DNA of 39,072 nt from Phoronis ovalis (lineage: Eukaryota; Phoronida; Phoronidae), in contig JAOXYB010095826.1 of NCBI GenBank assembly GCA_028565635.1, positions 1-39,072 of the forward strand, given 5' to 3'. The first letter of the stretch is position 1. Each line of letters starts with the position of its first letter. Below the pieces are notes generated by a model, which saw nothing but the letters and a program-made list of their open reading frames with translations, did no database searches and was not told the DNA's origin. A program made the translations under genes and the position numbers. Positions 1 through 10,507 of the stretch are shown here, piece after piece.

Positions 1-5
1 CTCTC

Positions 6-77
<72 letters not shown>

Positions 78-130
78 ATATATCTATCTATCTATCTATC
101 TATATTTATATATATATATATATATATATT
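1..130. repeat. (CTAT)n microsatellite grading into (TA)n
   Basis: The window opens with a long run of the tetranucleotide CTAT, interrupted once near position 78, followed by a TA dinucleotide tract to about 130. No coding potential. Confidence 0.97.
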
Positions 131-179
131 TGGTACAATTTCACAATATGTGGTAGTTGTTACATCTACTAAAAAAAAA

Positions 180-196
180 ATATATATATATCTTTG

Positions 197-246
<50 letters not shown>
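180..246. repeat. (TA)n / (TG)n microsatellite
   Basis: An A-run and short TA tracts lead into about sixteen TG dinucleotides at 214-245. The open frames across this run are artefacts of the repeat. Confidence 0.95.
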
Positions 247-247
<1 letters not shown>

Positions 248-1069
248 ATATACTACGTTTTATGTCATCAAGTCTTAACATCCCAGTAGTGGTAATGATG
301 ACATAGTGCATGCTGTCAAATTCGAAAGAAGGAAGTTGGGTATCAGAGTTTGAATATGAAAGTTGATTCGAGTAGCTTCCCAAAAAATTGATCGCTGAAC
401 CCAGGAAGAAACTACACGTAATTTTTCTTTTAGATTACAATACGTACCGTTAATAAACCGCGAGACCTCTCTAATTGAAATCATATTTAGAAAATACTAC
501 TGAGAAACAACATCGTGAAGAAATACGTAACTACTTCATCCACGTTGTTGAAGGGACATTCATAGAATAAATTACTATAGTAAATAAAGCTGGATAGAGT
601 GAGGAGACACAGTACAATGGAAAACGTGTCCAGTAAAGAAATCGTAGAAATACGAGCCTTTTCTCATCTCCTGTTCTTGTGAAACAAGTTATGATTGCAA
701 CCTTCTTGTTGTTAGGAGAGAGAGAGAAGAAGAACTGAAGGTAAAAACATTTCCATGTACTGTGTGCATGAGGATTTCACTTTTTTAGTTAATTACTACT
801 AAAAACTCAGGTCATAATAAATGCAGGCGTCTCTTCTGATTCTGTCACTTTAGATATTTCTAACTGTTCTAACTGAATAATTTCTTGTTTGAGGGTTAAA
901 TCTTGCATTAGACATTCCAGCTGAAGAACAGATCCTATCTCTGCAATGTCCAGTAATGTAAAAGATCCTTGTGAGGAGTACCTAGTCCGAGCTAACAAGC
1001 AAAGAAGTAGTCTCAACAATACTTCCGTGAAGGAAGTTCAAAACAAAAACAACTATACCAAATCTATGA
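247..1069. other. Non-coding stretch, no gene recognised
   Basis: I see no open frame with recognisable protein similarity and no convincing exon with matching splice signals on either strand. The composition is AT-rich like the rest of the intergenic DNA. Confidence 0.5.
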
Positions 1070-1075
1070 GGAATT

Positions 1076-1402
1076 CAGGCCTACCTAACCAGTGTAGACT
1101 TGAACAGTGAATCCGCACTCGCGCACCTGTTTCCTACGTATACCATTCGAATCCTTTTTCTGGGTTTCGCACCGAAATTCCTGCTACTCGAACCGTCGTT
1201 TCTGTAGACTCGCACAAGTTGCCAGGAACGTACAGATTACCGAAGACTCGGAACTGCTGTTCGACAATTTTTGAGTGTACAGAAACGACGGTTCGAGTAG
1301 CAGGAATTTCGGTGCGATACCCGGAAAAGGGGTTCGAATGGCAGGAAACAGGTGCGCGAGTGCGGATTGCCGGTTCAAGTCTCCTCTGGTTAAGCAGGCC
1401 TG
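1076..1402. mobile_element. Foldback element with 6-bp target duplication
   Basis: The segment begins CAGGCCT and ends AGGCCTG. Its two halves are long imperfect inverted repeats: roughly 1076-1216 is matched by the reverse complement of 1268-1402, sharing CCGCACTCGCGCACCTG and GACGGTTCGAGTAGC (the latter read on the right arm). It is flanked by GGAATT at 1070-1075 and again at 1403-1408, which I read as a target-site duplication. No transposase is present, so this is a non-autonomous foldback or MITE-type DNA element. Open frames inside it are by-products of the repeat. The superfamily is not determined. Confidence 0.8.
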
Positions 1403-3165
1403 GGAATTGGTTAACAACTTGAGAGGATGACTATTTAAAAGCGACATCGGAAACGAATGAGATACAAAATCTGAAATGTATGAGGAGTCACATACGATGT
1501 GTTTACAGCCTGCAAAAGAACATACCTACCAAAGATTCTATATTTAACATTTTTGTGTTAGACTTATACGTATTACTTGCTTACACTATAATGCATTTGT
1601 ACAAATTGATATTTGTTAATTTCGAAAAGTGTTACGATATGTGATGTTTGTGTATGTAATTGATTCGTTTAACTAATTGTGAGTTTACTTTCTTAAAGTT
1701 TGATTTTGTTTAACGTTTAGAAATATTCCGGTATAGATACAAGCATACAGAACTGATTATTATGTGAATAATCCCAATTTATATTACTGCTGCTATTTAA
1801 TATACTTTGTCCATTCATAGCTAGCCATATTATGAAACAATGCATGTTTAAGAACTGGACAGGTCAGCAGTGCAGCATGCATTTGTATTTGCATAATATT
1901 AATTAACTCGACTGGTTGCAATTAATCGACTCATGGTGTTGTGAATTACTTGTAACTTACTGTGTTGATGCCAAAGTTCCTGTACATTAATTTATGTAGT
2001 TTTGCCTAAATTCTTTATATTACCTATATATGAAGTTTGGGTTTTACCAACTATCTGAGACGTCAATAACAAGGCCTAATTTATTCACAATGTTATTATG
2101 TAAAGCTGATAAGTGACTAACGGAAAAAAACTCTTAGTCGGAAATGACATTATTAAGGTTGTTTTTGCTAGGTCCGTCACAGTAATTTGGATGAAAAGCG
2201 GGTAAAATTTAATCTTGTCTATTTTGTTAATCTAGAAATGGGGTTTTGTTAAATCACTGATGCGTACAAGTGGTAAAGAAGGGTTACCAAGGCATATGAA
2301 AGAATTTAACCGTGACACAGTGACAACCGAGACTGTTGCCAGAACTAAGGAACTGTTAGAACAATGTAATGTGTAATGTTTTGGCAGTTGTCGTCGCCGT
2401 CGCTTATATAAAAACGCATCCATGGGCTTTGTAAGTCGTACATTATTTAAGTCGTCGTACATTATTTAAGTCGTCCATCGTACATTATTTAAGTCGTCGT
2501 ACCTAAATACACAGAGCGAATGGGACGACGATTTTTGACCGGTCTGTTATTCCATACTTGCTGTTATATTTTCAAAAGACTTTCTACGGGTTAGCAACAT
2601 CTACGCAACGCGCTTTGGCTATTAATATTTGCAGTGAGCAATAAATCTACTGAAATTTAAACTTTTATGAAATTGAAGTTAGAACACTTCTAAACTTTTA
2701 TTAAAATAAGCATCTCGTCTTATGGTTTTTATTAGCATCTCATTCAGAAGCGTGTATAGTTAATATTATTTCTGTAGGTAACTCTTTATCATTCAAAGGT
2801 TCATCTCCTTGACTGTGTGGATAATTAGGAACATTAAAAACATTCAAATTTCTTTACAGACTGCAGATGTGATTGAGGCTGTTGAAAATAAAACAGGGGA
2901 GAAGCAGATAATTGATAAGTAAATTACAAGTAATAAGGTATGCTATTTGGCCGAAGAGAAACTACCATGCAAGGAATAAACGTATTTATTTTTAGATTCA
3001 TTTAGTTACACAGCCTTGCATGCGATAGATGACATGTATTTTGTACTGATACCTATGTAATGAGTAGATTTTTTGTTAACGCAAAAAAAATAAAATTCAT
3101 CATTATGTGATCATCTAGCTTTTAATAGTTTATTCGCTTGTATATTACATGTTACAAATGTTAGC
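1403..3165. other. Intergenic DNA with one small tandem repeat
   Basis: Apart from the 19-bp repeat at 2437-2497 nothing is assignable. The longest open frame here, minus strand 2232-2462, has no domain I recognise and no supporting splice sites. Confidence 0.5.
2437..2497. repeat. Three-copy 19-bp tandem repeat
   Basis: The unit CGTACATTATTTAAGTCGT occurs at 2437-2455, 2456-2474 and, after a 4-bp spacer, 2479-2497. All three copies are identical, so the repeat is young. Confidence 0.9.
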
Positions 3166-3166
3166 T

Positions 3167-3180
3167 TTTATTACTTTATT
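3167..3180 (-). promoter_or_regulatory. Paired polyadenylation signals for the NPIY gene
   Basis: On the minus strand two AATAAA hexamers lie at 3175-3180 and 3167-3172, starting only 8 nt after the stop codon at 3189-3191. This gives a very short 3' UTR and marks the end of the gene read leftwards. Confidence 0.6.
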
Positions 3181-3188
3181 AATCAAAT

Positions 3189-6100
3189 TTACAATTTCGT
3201 GTCGTACATGTCTGGTGATTCGATACCGGTTCCGTTTTGTCTTAATTTTATTGACTCTACCAGATATTCTTTGTCAGTGTTCACATTACTAATTTTAGTG
3301 ACGTAATTAAAAGTCTTGGGTCTCACTTCTGATCCAGTCAAAATCTTCTTGTTATCACTGTTTTCTGTCTCCGACTCGTAGTCATCCCAAATATCTATAG
3401 ACACTGTTATAGATTCCATGTCTCTAATGAGACGATTTCCTAGTAATGTTGAAATACCATTTGGTAAACTAACATAACTAAAGTCAGACAATGGCTCATA
3501 AATGCTTTCGTTTGCAATGGAACTGTTACTAGATTCAGGGCTTATGTTTAACATTGTTGGAACTTCGTTGCTCACTGGTTCTGGTTTCTGATTTAGTCTT
3601 GACTGCATAATTTGGCTGGACTGTGGTACCTTATTTACTTTGGTGTAAAGACGTTCAATATTTGGATCCTTTCTCGGGACAACAGGACTGTATATTGGGG
3701 AAAGTCTACCCCTGTATTGTTTTGATGGCCATCGGAGATACCTCTTTACACGTTTCATCGTAGGTACGCTTGGAGGCAAAGCTGGATAGCATTTACGTAG
3801 TGGCATAGGCGGCCGAGAAGGCGGTCCTCGCCAAATTGACCGAGGCACTTTAGGATAGACTGTTTCTAGATAAACAGGGCGTGGAACATAAGGAATAGTT
3901 TCTGGATATTTATTAGCGTATACATCATACCGAACAGGACGGATCCTGCTTTGAGGATTTAAGTATGAATATACAGAATCGTACAAAGGTTCTGTATAGG
4001 ATCGTGACTGGTTGCCAGGAGCATGGTCACTTGGAGACAAACTACTAACATTACTGTTGAACCAATTTGTTGGTTTTGGACAGATCTCGTACCTCGGTAA
4101 CCTTTTCCGACGCTTTTTCATTGTTCGGCGTCTCACGCGAGGGATTCCAAAGCTGACGTATGCATCTGCATTTAAATAGATATCTTCTACTGAATTAAAG
4201 TCAGTTGATGCATAACTCAAAGCATATAAACATGTTTTCTTGTCAATTGAAACCACAGCTGGGTTAGGTGGGAACTTTTGTCGTTTCTTTTTGAGAGCTA
4301 TAACAGCTAACGCTCTATTAAGAAAAGTCCTCCATTCCAACCATTTCGGCATGCCCACATTATCATCTAGAATTTCATCTTTTGGAGCCGTTTGCTCGGT
4401 ATTATAAAGCTTGTTCTCCAACGCTGTTGCTTCGTTTTCGCTCTTCCGCTCATTATGTCTGCAAATGAAATACAAAATTTGGTTTATAGTATTAGATATT
4501 ATCAGTGTAGAAACATAGTCACTTGTTAAATTAACAGAATCATATTATTTTCGTAACTGCCTGATGATCTGCCTGTTTACAGTATAACTATTCAGTGGTA
4601 TTTTTGGAAGGAGGGAGGGAAACTAATTTCAATAACAAAATATTATATCGAAAATTAAAAAATAACAAAAAAAAAATGCCGCGATTTATATAAAAATGGA
4701 CGCTAACCTAAAATCCTGAGCCCACCCTTGTCACTACATTGCATAGAGTATGTAATTATATGACAAATAGTAATATATAAATTGTTACTTCATTATTATT
4801 TTTTATAGTATATAATGCGATACTGCGAGGTATCATAACCGATTGCATCTATACATAATAGATGTATGAGATCTAAAGTCTAGTTACTTTCACATATACC
4901 TGACAGCTACTGAAGCAAACGTAACCCTCATCTTTGTCACATGTGAATTAGAACCGATAAAGCAAATCGTGGAAAGTCCTGCTGCTTACATGTATTGCAC
5001 TAAATAAGATGGGAACGATCGATGCGACTGCTGGGGAATTAATTACTATAGGATTAGACATGCACGCAACATATATTTTGTTACATAAGCATAAAACGTT
5101 AATGCGACAATCCATTTTATGAACATAATATACATATAAGCTATTAAGACGGTAAGAAGGTGCAAAATATTATGCAAAATATAACATTTTTATTTAAACA
5201 TTATTTAGTTATTCACCTAATTACTAGGTGACGCTTCTGTTGACGCTTTAAAAGCTGCCTGTTCAACTACAGTTCCGAGATTTCAATATCCTTCGAGATG
5301 TGTTTTTGCATCATAAAGTCTAAAGCAAAACATATCCATTGCGGTGTAAACCGCACTCGCTCTCCACATCAAGGCAAATATAATATAGCGATGCTCATAT
5401 TTCTAATAATTGTCAAAATGTGCAAAATTTAATTAAACACAGACTATATATGGCTGGAGTAAAACTAAAGATTGCCTAAAGCGGCCGGTTTTTACCCTTA
5501 TGTAGCATTTGTTATTTGATTAATTTATTTACACTCTGTGCACATTCCTAGCTGTGATATACTGCAAAATTAATACCAATACAATTATATAATAGTTCAG
5601 GAATAGTAGCTATTAGCAGTATTCTTAATCATAATTTTGTTGTTAGTATAGATTCATTAAGAATTAAATTTCAGTTGCAGTTATAGCTTGGACGTGCACT
5701 CTTCGAATTTGCTCAAAGTATATATTCTTAAACAGATTAATTCACTAAAATGGAATTTTGCGATTATAGTGCTTATAGGCGTGCATTTTTCGTGTTGCTC
5801 AGCGTACGTATATACTAAATACTAGTAAATATTATTATGCTATAAAATTGTATAATTGACATTATCACAGCTTTCTATTTCAACATTTAAAAGGTCCCTT
5901 ACATCGTCTTATATTGTGCATTGAATTCTTAACCGCGTGTACAAATATTTTAATTTTTGATTGCATATTCAATAATAATTTCATATCGCACTTTTCAAAC
6001 GACATCGGGTATGCAAAATTTCGGGTGAATTGTTAGACGAGAATATTAAGATGAATACATTATTTCATATCATATATATCTCACCTGTCCAGATTTGTGT

Positions 6101-6229
6101 TCGATATTTCTTGCTCCTGGTCAGTTTGTCCACCAGTACTAGTGGATTCACGTACCATCTGTACAGTCTCATAAATGGGGTTAGACTCCACGAGCGCCGG
6201 TGTACCAGTGACGGAGGGGAAACTCATTT
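3189..6229 (-). CDS. Pro/Tyr/Arg-rich protein with NPIY motif (last two exons)
   Basis: Two minus-strand exons join in phase: 6085-6229 (acceptor CCTTACAG, donor GACAG|GTGAGA) and 3189-4458 (acceptor TTTGCAG, stop TAA at 3189-3191). From the ATG at 6225-6227, which has A at -3, the product is 470 aa. That ATG may instead be internal, because the exon begins two bases before it after a good acceptor and an upstream exon may exist. Residues 16-19 are NPIY followed by ETV, the type of motif bound by PTB domains. A strongly basic stretch at about 155-170 could be a nuclear signal or a juxtamembrane anchor. The middle is rich in Pro, Tyr and Arg with PxxP motifs; the C-terminus is acidic and Ser/Thr-rich. 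No signal peptide, transmembrane segment or known fold is visible. It could be a cytoplasmic adaptor or the tail of a receptor whose ectodomain exons lie upstream. Function unknown. Confidence 0.72.
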
Positions 6230-7471
6230 CTGTAAGGGGAAAGTATTCCTAAGTTTGATACAAGTCAGCATGATGCCCATATGTCTGTGTTTTGATGTGA
6301 AGTAACCAGCAGTATCAAGCAGGTCGTACAATAAAGTTACACTACATGTAAGACTACATAGTGTAGACATGCAAAATGCTTCGTTCGTGTGTAATACGGT
6401 GATTGGTTATTTTCAATAGTATGACATATCAAGACCATATAATTTTATTCAGCTGATTTCCAAGTAGTCGATACTTAATGGATGTGTGTGCACAATAGCC
6501 TCGACAATCAAGTATTGTACGTATCATTCACATATATTGTATACACAATGTAACAACTGTGATGTAAATGACCATGGATGCCCACGGCAGGAGTGAATGA
6601 ACTGGAAGGACCGACCGTATATATTGTCATATATATTGGAATACATTTGAGATTGAGATACAAGAATACGATTGATTAAATGCGTTATGCATCTTTTCAG
6701 TAACCGGAGTAACTCATAGTCACAAGCTGTAACTAACTTGTCTGACACGGACTGGGTCCTGGGAACTGATGAACCTCAACCCAGGGAACTCATTTGCCCC
6801 GGATGTGACATTGGAATGATATATAAAAATACAGACACTTTCCGATTTTTTAACAATATTTCCTCATTACAAAGCACTGAATCTTGTCATAACGAAAAGT
6901 TTTGCATTTTGTGAACAAACTCAACTTTCAAGTACGGACATGACGTCATCGCATGACGTACATGTACAACATTCGTTTAATGGTTGACGGTGGTTTTCGA
7001 TAGTCTGGGTCGATGTAATCGTCACGTAATAACTTATGACGCATCGATTTCTATAACAGAGCAAACAATTGAATGAATGCTAGCAATTCCACCGATCAAA
7101 TTTAAAAAATCTGTACACATAAAACTATGGTTAACTAGGTAACTATTGCGCAGAAAGTTACGTATCTAAATAGGCCAATCATAGGAAAAAAATACCAACA
7201 TATAAAACAGGTCTTTAAGATAGGTAAAAGTGAATAGTTTTAGCTTTTAAAATATAAAAAATAGCTCTATACTAGATATATCTTGTTACAAATATTAAAG
7301 CACAGTTTTCTGACACTGGCCAAATTTCATTATTTTTTTTCGTCTGTATTTTTATAATGGGAAACATGGTGACGCCATGTTGCGTCTAATAGTGTGACAT
7401 ATATATACGCGACCTCGATCAGTTTTCTCCAAACCGCAAAATAAGAATGGTTTGTATTATACTAATATTTT

Positions 7472-7524
7472 AAACTAGGATATATAAAACTCTAAGAGTC
7501 TTAGAGTTTTATATATCCTAGTTT
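7472..7524. repeat. Perfect 25-bp-arm inverted repeat
   Basis: Left arm 7472-7496 is the exact reverse complement of right arm 7500-7524, separated by only AGT. The arms begin AAACTAGGATATATAAAAC. Transcribed from either strand it would form a 25-bp perfect stem with a 3-nt loop; as DNA it could extrude a cruciform. Such perfection implies recent origin or gene conversion. Confidence 0.95.
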
Positions 7525-8091
7525 TAAAATTATACAAATGAATAAAAACGGGTTGTGCATATAGGAATTCCAAATTTCTAGTGCAGGATCTAAATAAAGT
7601 AATCCTTTATTTATTTTAACTTATTATTCACGTCTATGCGTCTAAATATCTTTTAAAGCAATTCTTATTGCTAGAATATCCGTGATCAGAGTCATGGCGA
7701 CGTAATGATCTTAAAACACGGTATAAAAGTGCAAATCTTCAGTAAGTAAACCTTTATAACTGTATTATGACGTAATCTTGGTCGAACCTTGGTATTCGTC
7801 AATAAAATATCTCCTGTAGTATATTGACTGTAATGTACGGCCGTCTTCAGTGTTCCGTGAGAACAATGTTTAATTCCGCAATGAAAATAAAACAATTAAT
7901 AGAGAGTACAAACATGCTGAAAATAGCAACCCATACCCACTTGTCATATAGATTACAAATAATCAATCCACGAATCGAAATATTACCATGAATAAGAAAA
8001 ACAATGGTTCTCTCTATCTTAACATCTCGTCCATTAATTAAATTTTAGTATAAATCGATCTATTTTGGTTAAAAAAATTACCATGACTCCC

Positions 8092-8121
8092 TCCCTCCCT
8101 GCCTCCGTCGTCCCTACGTCG

Positions 8122-8158
<37 letters not shown>
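8092..8158. repeat. CT-rich microsatellite
   Basis: CTCCCTCCCTGCCTCC and related words lead into an uninterrupted (CT)n run of about 30 bp ending near 8157. Confidence 0.95.
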
Positions 8159-8160
<2 letters not shown>

Positions 8161-8637
8161 CCCAATATTTCCCAATTTACGTTACCTACTTGCTACTGCA
8201 TAAATGACGAAAATATTTTACTAAATGCTAAAAATTAGAAGTATTTAAACCTGATTTAATGATTACAAATGTTTGTAAGTGAACACATTATGGATAAGCG
8301 TGGAATAACATCTAACAACCATAAATAAAACTAAACTTGTAAGAAAATTGTATCTTGTTCATTTTATTGTTGACAGTAGTAACGGTACATGAGCTTTGTC
8401 TAGTTTCGACATATTCTAAGACCAACAATATGCAGACTGCTTAAAGCAAACTTCAGTACGAACCCCCATAACAACACATGCAGTTTCTTTAAAAGTTTAC
8501 TAATAATCAATAATTTACTCAAATATATTATTCTAATATATATCAGTTATTTATTTTGGAGACTGATACAACAACTGTACATTCTATGAATAAAATGATA
8601 TGGCATTATTACACTTTCATTGAAATTGGCTATAAAC

Positions 8638-9984
8638 ATGGTTGAGAGAAGAGTAGGATTTTTTACCCTTTTGGTGTTAAGTAATGGTAAGTTCATTGAT
8701 CACAATTTGTACAAAAAGTACAAATTTATATCAAGATAGATGTATTCCCTACGTTTCCGGCATGACCCTGAAAATCGTATGCCATTTTAATGTTTTCTGG
8801 AAATCAGTGTTTTCATCAATGTCTGCCTCTTTCTTTATTCATATATATTGGTCTTTGTGTTACTCGTTTGGACTATTTTACCACCACCACCACCCCCCCG
8901 TCATTCAGTGGGTGGATCTCCGGGGTGGGTCTCCAGTTCATTTTAACCAATATTTTAATTCATATCATTTTTAGTGCGTGTATCTTTTTTTGTTAATCTA
9001 GTAATGTTGTTATAATGGTACTTTTTGTATTTTGATGTGCGAACATTTTTAAGTAGTTCTGTTTTCGTGCCGTTGTATTTAGGCACTCATTTCTGGCGTT
9101 AATTTTAATTATAGTTTATGTATCTTTATATGACATTGTTGTCATTTGTTTCTGAACATTCAGTTTCACTGGTAACGGACATAAATACCTAAATGAATAT
9201 GATTGCAGGCGAACATAATTATCACCATTTTAGTAAATATATACATATTCAGATGAACGATGTGCTCCAATTGTGTACATAATCTCTTACACAGTTGGTA
9301 CATTACAGTGTACACAATAATTGTATAAATTAAAGGACGCAAGCCAAAAAAAACCACGTGATTTTAGGAAGCTTTTACAACCTTAACTTTAAAATCACAC
9401 TTGTTTGTTCTCTTATAGTTACCCGACCCAATGCCATGCAATTGCAACCCACAACATCATCAACATTAGGCGTTACATCTTTATTGCTGGGAAATGCAAG
9501 CGACCCTGCTACAGCCCTTTTGCATAATAATGCGACAATTGTTTCAACTCATATGGAAGTCTCCGCAATCCCAAACATTACTATATCCACAACAGCTACA
9601 AAAGAGGCAGACATTGCTGCTTCCATAGAAACTTCGAGTAACTCTAAGCAGGCATTTCATGCTACGTCAAATAACATCCAGACAACAGAAAAGATGGAAA
9701 CAACATTCACAACTTTAAGAATATCGCCTCTTGGTTCAACGACAACGACTATTCCTAAAGAGTATTCGACAATTAAATTAATCCGACATGGACAAGAAAC
9801 AGAAAGATCTCAGATTGATAAACTTTTGGACGAATCACAGTTATTACCAGTTATTATTGCATTGCCGATTGTTGTTGGAATACCATTGGTTATCGGTATA
9901 TTACTATGTTTGCGAGCCATGGCAGCATCATTGTGTTGTCCTGAAAGAACTACTACGCGTGTAAAACAACTGAGTAAAGTGTAA
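8638..9984 (+). CDS. Mucin-like single-pass type I membrane protein
   Basis: Two exons: 8638-8686 (ATG, then donor AATG|GTAAGT) and 9419-9984 (acceptor CTTATAG, stop TAA). They join in phase 1 to give 204 aa. Residues 1-17 start MVERR and continue with a hydrophobic run that looks like a short signal peptide. Residues about 20-155 form a Ser/Thr-rich, mucin-like ectodomain without cysteines and with N-glycosylation sequons (NAS, NAT, NIT). Residues about 159-181 form one transmembrane helix, followed by a 23-residue tail with a juxtamembrane Cys pair and several Arg and Lys. I recognise no family. It is likely a small heavily O-glycosylated surface protein. Its 3' end faces that of the minus-strand kinase gene. 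Confidence 0.75.
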
Positions 9985-10386
9985 TCAATAGTAACCTTTT
10001 GTTGAGTCAGTATGGATATATGAGTTTGCTGCGATTCAACTGCTGATAAGACGATAGGAAATTATTGAAGGAATCGTGCAGAACAAACCGGAATAACAAA
10101 TTAAGTGTCATAAAATGTAACTCATGGTAATGTTATTAATACAATCAATGCAGTTATACAATTAATGTATAGTACATTGCAACCTCACATGCATATACAC
10201 TATACAAAATGTTCGTCGAATATGTATCTAAGGTAACAGAAATATGCTATGGCAGCATGTTTCATTTTCAATGCATGTAAAATATAGGCCCAATATGTTG
10301 TTTTTAGGACGATTTATTAATTACGTTTGATTCGTATGTCAACAGAATACAATCAGAAATTTTAACGTGGAAGTTGATTAGATTAC

Positions 10387-10392
10387 AATAAA
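10387..10392 (+). promoter_or_regulatory. Polyadenylation signal of the mucin-like gene
   Basis: AATAAA lies 403 nt after the stop codon of the plus-strand mucin-like gene, in AT-rich 3' UTR sequence. Confidence 0.55.
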
Positions 10393-10427
10393 TCGCCACT
10401 TCGTGTATTTGAGACTCAGTTTGTCTA

Positions 10428-10433
10428 TTTATT
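10428..10433 (-). promoter_or_regulatory. Polyadenylation signal of kinase gene A
   Basis: On the minus strand AATAAA lies 74 nt beyond the stop codon of gene A (10508-10510) and 35 bp from the opposing AATAAA of the convergent plus-strand gene. Confidence 0.55.
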
Positions 10434-10507
10434 GTTTTGATCATTTTTTAAACCTTAGTGTAAGCTTACTACCTCCACACATCGTGCCATGTGTTTACTA
10501 AAATATT

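Larger units (their letters stand above)
6230..8637. other. Intergenic or 5' intronic stretch without recognised gene
   Basis: This stretch holds a perfect palindrome near 7.5 kb and a CT microsatellite near 8.1 kb. It may also contain 5' exons of the minus-strand NPIY gene, but I could not find one with matching phase and a convincing splice pair. Confidence 0.5.

Noticed and set aside
1270-1385. tRNA-like B-box words (GGTTCGAAT, GGTTCAAGTC)
   Set aside because: They lie in the arms of the foldback element, with no A-box at proper spacing and no cloverleaf.
2232-2462. Minus-strand 76-codon open frame
   Set aside because: No recognisable domain, compositionally intergenic, and it overlaps the 19-bp tandem repeat.
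4459-4475. ATG at 4475 as start of the 3189-4475 open frame
   Set aside because: The bases encoding the first residues form a typical acceptor (TTTCATTTGCAG); the exon starts at 4458 and joins in phase to the exon at 6085-6229.
8684-8996. Plus-strand open frames of 68-96 codons
   Set aside because: They lie in the intron of the mucin-like gene, start with non-ATG or internal codons and show no family features.
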